From an uncultured Methanobrevibacter sp. (lineage in GTDB: Archaea; Methanobacteriota; Methanobacteria; Methanobacteriales; Methanobacteriaceae): 43,079 nt of DNA. The stretch covers positions 1 through 43,079 of the forward strand of contig ONIK01000019.1 in the NCBI GenBank assembly GCA_900317865.1, in the 5' to 3' direction. How positions within the stretch are numbered: position 1 is the stretch's first letter; each line of letters begins with the position of its first letter. A model generated the notes under the pieces. It had not been told where the DNA came from. It saw only the letters and a list, made by a program, of their open reading frames with translations, and did not search any database. A program made the position numbers and the translations under genes. Shown here in pieces: positions 26,601 to 34,420 of this stretch.

Positions 26601-29600
26601 AAATCCCCATCATCAGGATCAATAACAGTAACCTCTTCATCATCAAAACTATCAAAAGAACCTGAATCATCATTAACATCAACATCAAAACTATCAAAAG
26701 AACCTGAATCATCATTAACATCAACATCATCAGAAACTAAATCATTATCATCATCTTGGAAAATAAAGTCATCAAATGCACTAGTTTCTCCACTAATATC
26801 AACAAACTCACTAGAAGATTTTATTTCAACATCATCCTTAATTTCATCATCTTCAGCTTCAACAAACTCACTATGAGATTTTATTTCAACATCATCCTTA
26901 ATTTCATCATCTTCAGCTTCGACGAATTCACTAGGTGATTTTTCATGAACAAATTCCAAATCATCTTCACTTTCAAAGTCATCATCAGAATCTTTGCTTA
27001 CAAAGATTATATCATCATCAAAATCAAGGCCATCAGGAGAAATTACTTCAACATTTTCTCCAAGACTTGCTGCTTTTGCCTCAGCCTCTTTTTGTCTTTG
27101 TTCTTCAAGCTCTTTTTCACGTTGTTTTCTTAATTCTTCAGCTCTTTTTTCAGCCTCAATTCTACGTTTTTCCTCTTTTTCACGAGCAATTCTTTGTTCT
27201 TCACGAGTTTCTTTAATTGATTTTTCAATGAACTCCAATAATTTTTTACGGCCTAAATCACGATTTCTATACCAGTCAGTGGACCATAAATGATATAATT
27301 TCCATCCAAGTCCTTCAAGAACTTGTTCACGAAGCCTATCACGGTCACGTGCAACTTTGCTTGATGCATACATCTTTCCATCAGTTGTTATTCCCAAAAT
27401 ATATTTACCAGGATTTTCTTCATCAACAATAGCTAAATCCACCCTAAATCCAGCGCAACCAATTTGTTTATCAACAACATAACCATTTTCTTCCAAAAAG
27501 CTTGCAATTGCATCCTCAAATGGTGCAGCTGTGTGTTCATCCTGAGTATGGGCACCCATAGTTAAGTTTTCTGCATATTCCAAGAATTCTCTTAAAGCCC
27601 TTACTCCATGAGGAGGATTAGCAGTTAATTTCATGCTTGAAGCTTTAAAATTGGAAAATACAATACATTTTTGTCTTGCACGTGTGATTAATACATTTAA
27701 TCTTCTTTCACCACCATCCTGATTTAGAGGACCAAAGTTGAGTGACATTTTCCTTTCATTATCAAAACCATAACCTACACTTATTAGAATAACATCCCTT
27801 TCATCCCCCTGAATTGTTTCAAGGTTTTTAACAAAGAATCTTTCATCCCTATTTTCGGATAATAATGGTTCAAATTCTGGTCTTTCACGACGTTTTTCTT
27901 CTAATTTTTCTAAAATTGCATTTTTCTGTGCAACAGAAAATGTTCCAACACCTAAACTTTTTGTATCGCCATATCTATCAAAATGGTCAAATATTGCTTC
28001 AACAACATCTTCTGCTTCTCTTGGATTTGCAGATGATGAACCTCTTTCATATGCAGTATCAGGATTGTAATGGAATTTTAATCCTAAATCAGGGTCATTA
28101 TGAGAAGGTGAAGGATAAACAAGTAATTCATTATCGTAAAATTCTTTATTGGAAACATTAATTAATGATTCATGACGGCTCCTGTAGTGCCATTTAAGCA
28201 TTTTTACGGGGAATGACAATTTACATAAATGCAGGATACTTTCCATATCAAGTGATGTTGCTTCTTCTTCATCACTTTCTCCACTAGCCATTTGGTCAAA
28301 AAATGATGTTGGAGGTAATTGTTGAGTATCACCCATTACAACAGCAGTCTTACCTCTCATAAATGCACCTAATGCATCCTCAGGTTTTACTTGACTTGCT
28401 TCATCAAAAATAACTACATCAAATTGCAATTCCTCGTTTGTAGGATCAAGATATTGTGCAACAGATAGTGGAGACATCATGAAACAAGGTTTGATTTGCT
28501 TAATCATACCTCCTGCTTTTTCTAATAATTTTCTAACTGGCAAATGTCCGCTTTTTCTTGTAAATTCTCCAGCAAGTACTTTTGCCTGAGGATTTTCCGT
28601 AGCACCAAATATTTGTGGAATATTGCTATTTAATTTATGGAAAATTCTTTTACGATTTAAAACCAATATTTTCTTATCTAAATCTTTAAATTCCTTTATC
28701 CTATTTTCATGTAATTCTCCAATAAATGTAGCCAATTCCTGATTTTCAACAAATAAAATATTAAGTAGTGAATCTGCAAAGTTTCCTTCAACCAATGCTT
28801 TAACATCATCTTTTTTAACATTTCTCTTTTCTATTGAATCAACAAACAACTCTGCAGTAGTTCCTTCTAAAGAATTTTTAGTATTTAGATATTGTGACCA
28901 TAAATGAAGACTGGATAACTGGCCTCTCCAGTTATATAACTGTGTCTGCCATTCTTCAAAAGGTACATCATTTGCACCTTTTTTAAATATTAATTTACTT
29001 CTTGGATTTAGTTTTGATTTTAATTTATTTAAATCATCACTAAAGCGTTTTCCAGAGTCAATATAGTCAACCAAATCTCTTTCAGGATTGACTTCAAACA
29101 AATCTTTAGATAAAATGTCAATGGTATTTTGTGAAAATATTCCTTCTCTTGTAAGGGCACTGAATTGAGTCATCCATTGAGCAATAGCTTTTAAATCATT
29201 TATATCTGCATTTAAATGCCAGTAACCACCATAATATTTTTTACCTAATGCTTCATTAGCTTCCAAATTCTTTTTAAGTCTAATAGCTATTTTAGCTTTA
29301 TTTAAATCATCAATAATTGTATTGACATCATCCTGAACAGGATAATTATAATACCTCTCAACAAGCTCCACATGCTGGTTGCCTTTAAAGAAGCGGAATT
29401 TTTTATGGGATGCTTCATTTAAATCATAGATTAATCTGTCGATGTTAGCGTGATAGATATTTGGATTGAATTTATCCAATATTGGTGCAACTTTTTGGTA
29501 TTTGGCCAATTCCTGTATTAACCTGTAAGGATCATCATTATTATTATCCCATGCACCGGATTTTAAAATTTGACTGTCAATCAACTCTGAATTTTGAGTT

Positions 29601-31255
29601 TTAATAATATCAAATGCAGATAGTGACTTTTCAAATTCATTTAATGTATCAGGCATTTTAATACCGTAAATATCATATACTCTTCCACGTTCAATCAGAA
29701 ATGCATCGAGAGACTTTAATGTGTCATTAATCAGCATTTCTATTTCCCTTAAATCAGCCGGAAGTAAACTTTTTGGAGCACATTTACTCCATGGATTTTC
29801 CTTAGAAATAGTCTGGTATAACTCTGCAACACTTTCAAGAGCCAAAATAGTATCATCCAAATCTTTTAAAGTTACATTTTCAGGATAATTAAATCTAACT
29901 AACGGCATCATGACTTGTTTTCGTGCAAAATGATCATCGGCAGATTCCTTCATTCCATACAGTTGAAATGCAGATAAATTTACTGCAAAAGCAGGTCTAT
30001 GAATTACACTAGCATAATCATCCAACTGCCTTTTTAAAGTCTCCAACTTTCTAATTGTCTGGTCAATATTTAAAGTATCAACAGCTCTTACTGTAGTGGC
30101 TTTTTGAAGGTCTTTTAAGAATTTTTTACGCCTGGTTTTATGGGAATGCAACTCTAAAACAAACTTACCTAAACCTACATTGGTTAACCTGTCCTTTACA
30201 ACATCCAATGCCGCCATTTTTTCTGATACAAATAAAACTGATTTGCCTTCAGCAAGCAATTCAGCAATCAAATTAACAATTGTTTGTGATTTACCTGTTC
30301 CTGGTGGTCCTTCCACAACAAGATTCCTTCCTGATTTAACATCCTGAATTGCTGCAATTTGAGATGAATCTGCATCCAAAACCTGATACATTGTCTGATA
30401 ATCCAGTTGTGAGTCAATGTCTTCTTCATTAAATGCCTCCACATTATTTTTAGCCGGATTAAATATAGCCTGTATCAGTTCATTTTTAGTTAAATCAACA
30501 TTGGATGCCCAACTATCCGGATTCAAATCATTATACATTACAAATTTTGTAAAACTAAAGAAACCTAAAGCAATCTTATAATTAACGCTCCATCCTTCCA
30601 TTCTCATAGTTGCATGCTTAACTTTATCAATATAATGATCTATGACTTCACCATACTTTTTAAATTCAAAATCAGGAAGTTCAATGCCTGCTTCAAGAAG
30701 TTTTGCTTTAAGTGAAATATTAGTTTGAATATCTTCTCCAGTCCATTCCAAATTAAATGATTCACCAACTTTTTTACGTTCCATGGAAACTGGAATCAAA
30801 ACTAAAGGAGCTAAATTCTTTTGTTTTGGTTTGGATTTGTCTACCCATTCCAAAAATCCTACTGCCAAATACAAAATATTATAACCCTGTTCCTGAAGCA
30901 TTGTTTTAGCTTGGTTATTAATGTAATACAATCTTCTTTGAAGTTCATTTGGAGTTAAATCTGCTGCCAACTTTTTGTTTCCTTCTGAAAACTTACTAAA
31001 ATCAAATGGAATATGATCCCAAACTGAAGATTTTTCTTCTTTTTTATCTTTCTTATTAGCTACAAAATACATTTTATTTTCTTGTAAAACTAATGTTTGA
31101 AATACATTTATTGGAGTTTGATTATTAATATTGATAGTTTTAGCCCTAGATTTAAAATTAAGCAGTTGATTCCTTAAGGTTAAATCTAATAACTCCTTAC
31201 GTAAGTTTTCGAACTCCTTTTCTATTTTTTGATTAGTAGATGGATTTGACAACAT
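23645..31255 (-). CDS. giant DUF4011 / SF1 (Upf1-like) helicase / MTES_1575-fold / DUF3320 protein
   Basis: A single frame of about 2,536 codons. In order: DUF4011-type N-terminal domain (RKELLDLTLRNQLLNFK); a superfamily 1 helicase with Walker A EGPPGTGKSQT (about residue 318), a long helical insert, motif II VIFDEASQ (about 955), motif III GDTQQLPP, then ETIQGDERDVILIS and LNVLITRARQ (about 1190); a Vsr/MTES_1575-type nuclease fold (about 1240-1345, FEDAIASFLEENGYVVDKQIG to LGWKLYHLWSTDWYR); a charged coiled coil; an Asp/Glu/Ser-rich region of about 970 residues with tandem repeats; and a C-terminal DUF3320 domain (about 2375-2530, VEGPIHINEVIKRV). The nuclease core reads GITTDGKMYASS where the family norm, as I recall it, is GIECDGxxYHSS, so catalysis is doubtful. 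Such helicase-nuclease giants are suspected in defence or nucleic-acid surveillance. The start is the ATG at 31255; 31264 is also in frame. Confidence 0.88.
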   Translation of the reverse strand: MLSNPSTNQKIEKEFENLRKELLDLTLRNQLLNFKSRAKTININNQTPINVFQTLVLQENKMYFVANKKDKKEEKSSVWDHIPFDFSKFSEGNKKLAADLTPNELQRRLYYINNQAKTMLQEQGYNILYLAVGFLEWVDKSKPKQKNLAPLVLIPVSMERKKVGESFNLEWTGEDIQTNISLKAKLLEAGIELPDFEFKKYGEVIDHYIDKVKHATMRMEGWSVNYKIALGFFSFTKFVMYNDLNPDSWASNVDLTKNELIQAIFNPAKNNVEAFNEEDIDSQLDYQTMYQVLDADSSQIAAIQDVKSGRNLVVEGPPGTGKSQTIVNLIAELLAEGKSVLFVSEKMAALDVVKDRLTNVGLGKFVLELHSHKTRRKKFLKDLQKATTVRAVDTLNIDQTIRKLETLKRQLDDYASVIHRPAFAVNLSAFQLYGMKESADDHFARKQVMMPLVRFNYPENVTLKDLDDTILALESVAELYQTISKENPWSKCAPKSLLPADLREIEMLINDTLKSLDAFLIERGRVYDIYGIKMPDTLNEFEKSLSAFDIIKTQNSELIDSQILKSGAWDNNNDDPYRLIQELAKYQKVAPILDKFNPNIYHANIDRLIYDLNEASHKKFRFFKGNQHVELVERYYNYPVQDDVNTIIDDLNKAKIAIRLKKNLEANEALGKKYYGGYWHLNADINDLKAIAQWMTQFSALTREGIFSQNTIDILSKDLFEVNPERDLVDYIDSGKRFSDDLNKLKSKLNPRSKLIFKKGANDVPFEEWQTQLYNWRGQLSSLHLWSQYLNTKNSLEGTTAELFVDSIEKRNVKKDDVKALVEGNFADSLLNILFVENQELATFIGELHENRIKEFKDLDKKILVLNRKRIFHKLNSNIPQIFGATENPQAKVLAGEFTRKSGHLPVRKLLEKAGGMIKQIKPCFMMSPLSVAQYLDPTNEELQFDVVIFDEASQVKPEDALGAFMRGKTAVVMGDTQQLPPTSFFDQMASGESDEEEATSLDMESILHLCKLSFPVKMLKWHYRSRHESLINVSNKEFYDNELLVYPSPSHNDPDLGLKFHYNPDTAYERGSSSANPREAEDVVEAIFDHFDRYGDTKSLGVGTFSVAQKNAILEKLEEKRRERPEFEPLLSENRDERFFVKNLETIQGDERDVILISVGYGFDNERKMSLNFGPLNQDGGERRLNVLITRARQKCIVFSNFKASSMKLTANPPHGVRALREFLEYAENLTMGAHTQDEHTAAPFEDAIASFLEENGYVVDKQIGCAGFRVDLAIVDEENPGKYILGITTDGKMYASSKVARDRDRLREQVLEGLGWKLYHLWSTDWYRNRDLGRKKLLEFIEKSIKETREEQRIAREKEEKRRIEAEKRAEELRKQREKELEEQRQKEAEAKAASLGENVEVISPDGLDFDDDIIFVSKDSDDDFESEDDLEFVHEKSPSEFVEAEDDEIKDDVEIKSHSEFVEAEDDEIKDDVEIKSSSEFVDISGETSAFDDFIFQDDDNDLVSDDVDVNDDSGSFDSFDVDVNDDSGSFDSFDDEEVTVIDPDDGDLVSDDVEDIGKDSDLYETVDIDEEESDDSLDVKEEEINEDSFDFDEIIDELTDDSDSHLNDDGDENEYEDTPGSDKDNSEDVQYTEQELEEKLQEEDEKEIDEGSLSSKVKFASSISKGVGGSILSSIRNKFSRNHDDNLDEVDDEEISDLIKDKLDEDEFIYVDHSDDEEISETEDLTDDNDSFNVEDDTNTSTDSIGEDIADDSVVEDDLESVGSDVDDSVVDDIVEPESVGSDVDDSVVDDIVEPEPIKKEYKPKNKINFNKSADGIDREDISQVNEKEDSTLDLEENIEENFEVKSDKEFNDVVSEDKVDLDVDDSSDDVKVDLGSDEDYIYVDHSNDEESIIDYSEDKSDLDVDDVKVDLGSDDVSSDDVKVDLGSDDDSSDDVKVDLGSDEDYIYVDHSNDEESTIDSSDDENEPPVVEVNPLKNILFGDRKPNNPNGLSESKISNAIRGSSRLNLTKEEVETVHGEIIDEDINDYKPAPSDDDVVEVEILSGDIKNVEPNNDDISNNDDLKVVFKRNVDGVSGMRRNKPVKEKEFNRIIDEAFENNPEGSLGDEDISNLASALVNKAFDDVISDTLNNKDDENTQKFEANDNNNQPTVEDNYINVNDSQNVNNISTSPDGITYYKGINDVNSPLRKNNLYYDEDKHKNKSVKDSIKSGIRDIKYIRKSLNEIENPTQVGYVSVVDRTEEYDENDYLTPIQDYEGEEYVPQDEGLTFAEEEELRYERELQMEKLKQELSSDDDAIVTIHEQERREDRKDQALEDIIQIADEDYKEIEKERFKSNNTLKAFDDNKLPKRGKIEDEIVNYKFASDFGLNSQDDLYSQPIDNVSNSINKIVNVEGPIHINEVIKRVKDSCHIKRAGSKMKKQVLRGIKESENSGNIIRIGDFLYDASSNDVVIRRREKPKIELISDEEIAKNIEIILSHKQSVTTASLTREVARNFGFKSTSRKTSSKIKSVLDSMIADSTVKLDNDIVELN
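25373..25618. repeat. 195-bp-spaced duplication in acidic linker
   Basis: The 51-base stretch at 25373-25423 recurs at 25568-25618 (both encode EDYIYVDHSNDEES). The 195-base offset equals 65 codons, so the reading frame is kept. It lies within the acidic linker of the giant helicase and overlaps the 42-bp repeat set. Confidence 0.8.
25417..25529. repeat. three copies of a 42-bp tandem repeat
   Basis: Copies begin at 25417, 25459 and 25501. Each encodes a 14-residue unit around DDVKVDLGSD on the minus strand. A whole number of codons per unit means copy-number change would not break the gene. Confidence 0.85.
25856..25963. repeat. two exact copies of a 54-bp tandem repeat
   Basis: 25856-25909 and 25910-25963 are identical. 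They encode two units of ESVGSDVDDSVVDDIVEP in the acidic linker of the giant helicase. Identity at the DNA level points to recent slippage or unequal recombination. Confidence 0.9.
26643..26726. repeat. two exact copies of a 42-bp tandem repeat
   Basis: 26643-26684 and 26685-26726 are identical and encode DVNDDSGSFDSFDV-type units. The unit is unrelated in sequence to the 42-bp set at 25417, so it arose separately. Confidence 0.9.
26821..26940. repeat. two copies of a 60-bp tandem repeat
   Basis: 26821-26880 and 26881-26940 differ at five positions, all near the 3' end of the unit; a partial third copy lies at 26801-26820. They encode SEFVEAEDDEIKDDVEIKS units just after the coiled coil of the giant helicase. 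Confidence 0.85.
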
Positions 31256-31330
31256 GATGATCATTTATTTTAAAAATTCTTTGAATCATATATAAATATG
31301 ATATCTTATATTAATAAAGTTTACTTATAA

Positions 31331-32164
31331 TTATTTATCGCTTTTAAAAGGCCCAAAAAAGCGGAGTTTATCACTAGCTATTTTTGATGCAAAATTAGCT
31401 GATTTTAAAATAGAATTGGTGATTAATTTTTTAGAAATATAAGCTGCCACATATGTATCACCACAGCCTGTTGAATCAACAACATCATCACATTTAACAG
31501 CAGGAATTTTGTACTCTTTATCTGCAAGCACTCGTGAACCTTTGCTTCCATTTGTAATAACTATTTCATTAATATTGAAGTCTTTAAAATCAAAATTTTC
31601 AAATAAAATTTCAGCTTCAGATTCATCCAGAAATAATCCTTCAATATCACAAATCAAATCTGTAACTTCAGGTGTCAATCTTAAAGAAAGTGAATAATTG
31701 TCTTCATCAATTTTTTTAAAAGGATATCTTAAAAAACCCTGAAGAGACATGAAAATTGGTACATCAAATGATTTCAGATAATCAATTACATCTTTAGAAA
31801 AATCATATGCATTAAGAGGATTTATGATAAATGCATCAATATCATTTGGCAAAATGCTACTTAAATCATTTGCAGTTATTGGAATATTTGCAAAGTTACT
31901 GTATTGAATGCGAAAATCATCATTATTTGGGTATTCATTGATAAAATAATGAGTACACTCCTTTTTTATTAATTTGACTTTATCAGGATTTGGAAAATCA
32001 TTTCTTAAACTGGCATCACTGCAATTTGTAATAATCAAATAATCCTTGAAAAACTCTTCAAAAACAAAGGATTGAAAATAAACAGCCCCACCTGTTTTTG
32101 ACTGTTTATTGTCTTTAGTAATAATTAAATCTTGGGTAACGGGACCAATAACAACCAACGTCAT
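31331..32164 (-). CDS. PfkB-family carbohydrate kinase
   Basis: A 277-residue ribokinase-fold kinase. The N-terminus VVIGPVTQDLIITKDNKQSKTGGAVYF keeps the GG of PfkB motif 1; the C-terminal motif 2 VDSTGCGDTYVAAYISKKL contains the catalytic aspartate in the GCGD loop and the anion hole. The middle lid region is short. Substrate is unknown: archaeal members phosphorylate nucleosides, ribose phosphates or sugars. AGGATTTCT precedes the ATG. It starts 11 bases after the cation efflux gene on the same strand, so it may share a transcript, though the two functions are not obviously linked. Confidence 0.85.
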   Translation of the reverse strand: MTLVVIGPVTQDLIITKDNKQSKTGGAVYFQSFVFEEFFKDYLIITNCSDASLRNDFPNPDKVKLIKKECTHYFINEYPNNDDFRIQYSNFANIPITANDLSSILPNDIDAFIINPLNAYDFSKDVIDYLKSFDVPIFMSLQGFLRYPFKKIDEDNYSLSLRLTPEVTDLICDIEGLFLDESEAEILFENFDFKDFNINEIVITNGSKGSRVLADKEYKIPAVKCDDVVDSTGCGDTYVAAYISKKLITNSILKSANFASKIASDKLRFFGPFKSDK

Positions 32165-32175
32165 AGAAATCCTAT

Positions 32176-33024
32176 TTAGTCAAATTCTATTGTAATATCA
32201 ATAACATGATATTCATTTGAAATGGCATAAATCTCCTTTTTAACTCTTTCTTGATTATTCGCATCATCAATTTTAACTTTTAATGTCATGACTGAATCGA
32301 TTCCGTCAAGTGACCAGACATGAAAATCATCGATAGCCTTAACTCCACCAATAGCTAAAATTTTTTCTTTAAATTCATCTACATCAAAGTTATCAGGAGT
32401 TTTTTGAAGTAAAACCTCAAGAGATTTAAATAATGTCCTACCTAAGTTAAATATCAACCATATGGCAATTCCTATAGAAACAAAAGGATCCAAATAGGTT
32501 ACATCTTGCCAAAATATTAAAATTAAGCTTAAAATCAATATTGCAATCCATTCAAAAATATCTCCCAGCAGATGATAGAAGATAGCTTTTTCATTAAATG
32601 TTTCACTACCATGGAGTCTCCATACTGAAATTGTTTTGAATACTAACCCCAAAATACCAACAATAAGCATTCCTCCAGCATCAACACCCTCCGGAGAAAA
32701 CAATCTTGATATGGATTCGGATAAAATGAAAAATGCCATTATAATAACAAATGTTGATGTAATAACTGCACCCAAAATGGAAAACCTCTGGTAACCATAA
32801 GAAAAAGCATCTGTGGAATCCTTTTGAGAAATATGCTCTAAAATCCAAGCAATTGCCATTGAAATTGTATCGGACATATCATGAATACAATCAGCTAAAA
32901 TTGCCATACTATTTGTTGCAAGACCACCAATTATAACAATTATATTGAATGTTAAATTCATGAAAAAAACAAACGCCAAATTTTGGCTAGCTTTCTTGTG
33001 ATGATGATGTGTATCAATTCTCAT
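32176..33024 (-). CDS. cation diffusion facilitator (zinc/metal efflux)
   Basis: A 282-residue CDF-family antiporter moving divalent metal ions, probably zinc, out of the cell in exchange for protons. It starts MRIDTHHHHKKASQNLAF, a His-rich cytoplasmic tail; transmembrane helix 2 carries the metal site in ILADCIHDMSDTISMAIAW (H-x3-D) and helix 5 the matching one in FYHLLGDIFEWI; the cytoplasmic C-terminal domain contains IGGVKAIDDFHVWSLDG. About six transmembrane helices are visible. The ATG at 33024 is chosen over an upstream TTG at 33042. The ribosome site is weak. Confidence 0.92.
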   Translation of the reverse strand: MRIDTHHHHKKASQNLAFVFFMNLTFNIIVIIGGLATNSMAILADCIHDMSDTISMAIAWILEHISQKDSTDAFSYGYQRFSILGAVITSTFVIIMAFFILSESISRLFSPEGVDAGGMLIVGILGLVFKTISVWRLHGSETFNEKAIFYHLLGDIFEWIAILILSLILIFWQDVTYLDPFVSIGIAIWLIFNLGRTLFKSLEVLLQKTPDNFDVDEFKEKILAIGGVKAIDDFHVWSLDGIDSVMTLKVKIDDANNQERVKKEIYAISNEYHVIDITIEFD

Positions 33025-33154
33025 AATAACTAAATTTATCAATAGTACAATAAAAAACTTATTACAAATGAAAATTAAAAATAATATAAGTATCTTAAAA
33101 AGATATATAATATTTATATAATTTAAAAATTAAAAGAATAATAAGTGATATAAA

Positions 33155-33334
33155 ATGGCATTAACTGGAACAACAATATTTTCACATATATTACCTGTAA
33201 TTTTTGGATTTTTCGGATTATTATTTCTAATATCTGGTGTTTTAGATGATAACAAACCTAAATTTGGTTTGGGAATTGTTTTATTTGTTGTAGCCTGTGC
33301 TTTCCCATTTGTTGTTTTAAGTGCACTTATTTAA
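33155..33334 (+). CDS. 59-residue two-helix membrane protein
   Basis: A small gene: MALTGTTIFSHILPVIFGFF and onward, with two hydrophobic helices (about residues 8-30 and 40-58) joined by the short polar loop DDNKPKFG. GTGAT lies 5 bases before the ATG, and a TATA-like TTTATATAAT near 33115 fits an own promoter. It converges with the HisA-like gene with a 2-base gap. No family is recognised; small membrane proteins of this shape are often uncharacterised in Methanobrevibacter. Confidence 0.7.
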   Translation: MALTGTTIFSHILPVIFGFFGLLFLISGVLDDNKPKFGLGIVLFVVACAFPFVVLSALI

Positions 33335-33336
33335 AT

Positions 33337-34023
33337 CTAAATAATAGATATCTCACCGGAATGTAGGCTGGTTCCTACCAATACTTTTTTTATACCTAAT
33401 TCCTGCAACTCATCTATTGAATCTTTATTTAACCCTCCGGCAATTATTAAGTTGTCTTTCATATCCTCAAATTCTTTTAACAATTCTTTATTGTATCCTT
33501 GATTTGTTCCAACTCCTGTAATATCAAGAAGAATTATCTGTGTTGCACCAATATCTACCAATACTTCCTTAAATTCATGAAGTGTCAAATCCAGATTTTT
33601 TGAGAATAACTCATTATTCTTTACATCAACACTTACGACGGTTCTTTCTTTTGGATATTTTTCGAAAATTTCGTAAAGATCATCCAAACTTTCCAATGTT
33701 TCTGTTGGAACAATAATTTTAAAAGCATAATTTAAGAAAAAAGAAAAGGATTCAGCATTTTTTACTCCAGCATCCAAAATTACTGGAATAATTGTATTAA
33801 CCAATTTGATATCATTAATATTGTGACCATTACTTTCAATTAAATCCAAATCTGCAATATATAATTCATCTGCTCCATTCAGTTTTAAACCCTGAGCAAT
33901 TTCAACCGGATTAGATGATGGGGCAAAAACTGTTTGTAATGGTTGATATGTATCTCTTAAACCAGACTTACCACTTACTGCCTGACCATCTTTTAAATCT
34001 AAAACAGGTATTTTTTTAATCAT
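33337..34023 (-). CDS. HisA/HisF-related TIM-barrel protein (COG1411)
   Basis: A 228-residue beta/alpha barrel similar to HisA (ProFAR isomerase): IPVLDLKDGQAVSGKSG at strand 1, LYIADLDLIESNG, VILDAGVKNAESF, a middle VVSVDVKN, ILLDITGVGTNQGYN and the phosphate-binding end IIAGGLNKDSIDELQELGIKKVLVGTSLHSG. The first catalytic aspartate position is kept in VLDLKDG, but the sequence differs enough from HisA to belong with the COG1411 group, whose role is unsettled. No his genes are near. GGTGAT precedes the ATG. The gene may have a long leader or a small RNA upstream (34071-34191). Confidence 0.8.
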   Translation of the reverse strand: MIKKIPVLDLKDGQAVSGKSGLRDTYQPLQTVFAPSSNPVEIAQGLKLNGADELYIADLDLIESNGHNINDIKLVNTIIPVILDAGVKNAESFSFFLNYAFKIIVPTETLESLDDLYEIFEKYPKERTVVSVDVKNNELFSKNLDLTLHEFKEVLVDIGATQIILLDITGVGTNQGYNKELLKEFEDMKDNLIIAGGLNKDSIDELQELGIKKVLVGTSLHSGEISII

Positions 34024-34070
34024 AATATCACCATAATAATTAATTTAATTAATTGAGTATTTAATATTTT

Positions 34071-34191
34071 AAAAAAAAAGCAAAAAACCATAGGAGGAAA
34101 TTAGGCTAAAAATAATTTCAGCCTAATTATGTTAATTAAAAATAATGATCAATTTGGGGGAGAATAAAAAATTATTATTTTTAACCCTTGT
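34071..34191 (-). ncRNA. candidate small RNA or structured leader upstream of the HisA-like gene
   Basis: From a promoter at 34226-34209 transcription should start near 34191. The RNA would hold a perfect 11-bp stem TTAAAAATAAT/ATTATTTTTAA (genomic arms 34174-34184 and 34136-34146) whose loop carries TCTCCCCC, then a perfect 9-bp stem AATTAGGCT/AGCCTAATT (34120-34128 with 34099-34107, 12-nt loop), then TTTCCTCCTATGG and two U-tracts, T6 and T9 (34087-34071). The U-tracts after a strong hairpin look like an archaeal terminator, giving an RNA of about 120 nt that stops before the HisA-like gene at 34023. It could instead be an attenuated leader of that gene. Confidence 0.42.
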
Positions 34192-34208
34192 TTAATATGT
34201 ATAATAAC

Positions 34209-34226
34209 ATAGTATATAAAGTTATC
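34209..34226 (-). promoter_or_regulatory. predicted promoter, exact copy of the hxlR promoter 18-mer
   Basis: Minus strand GATAACTTTATATACTAT, identical to 9705-9722. TATA box TTTATATA at 34220-34213; expected start near 34191, at the base of a run of hairpins. Confidence 0.55.
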
Positions 34227-34420
34227 TATATTTTATAAAAATTAAATCATACTTGAATAAATTATTTTCATAAATTATTAAATATTTTAAACAATAGCAA
34301 TTTTAATTCTTAAAAAATAAACAAAAATAAATAAATTTTTTAAAAATTATGAATTAGTAAAATAAATGCTTTATAAAAATTCAAAAATCAATAAAGTTGG
34401 CTTGAAAATTTAGGTAAAAA

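Noticed and set aside
25373..26940. CRISPR-like repeats
   Set aside because: Units are tandem without unique spacers, lie in one continuous reading frame, and have lengths in multiples of three.
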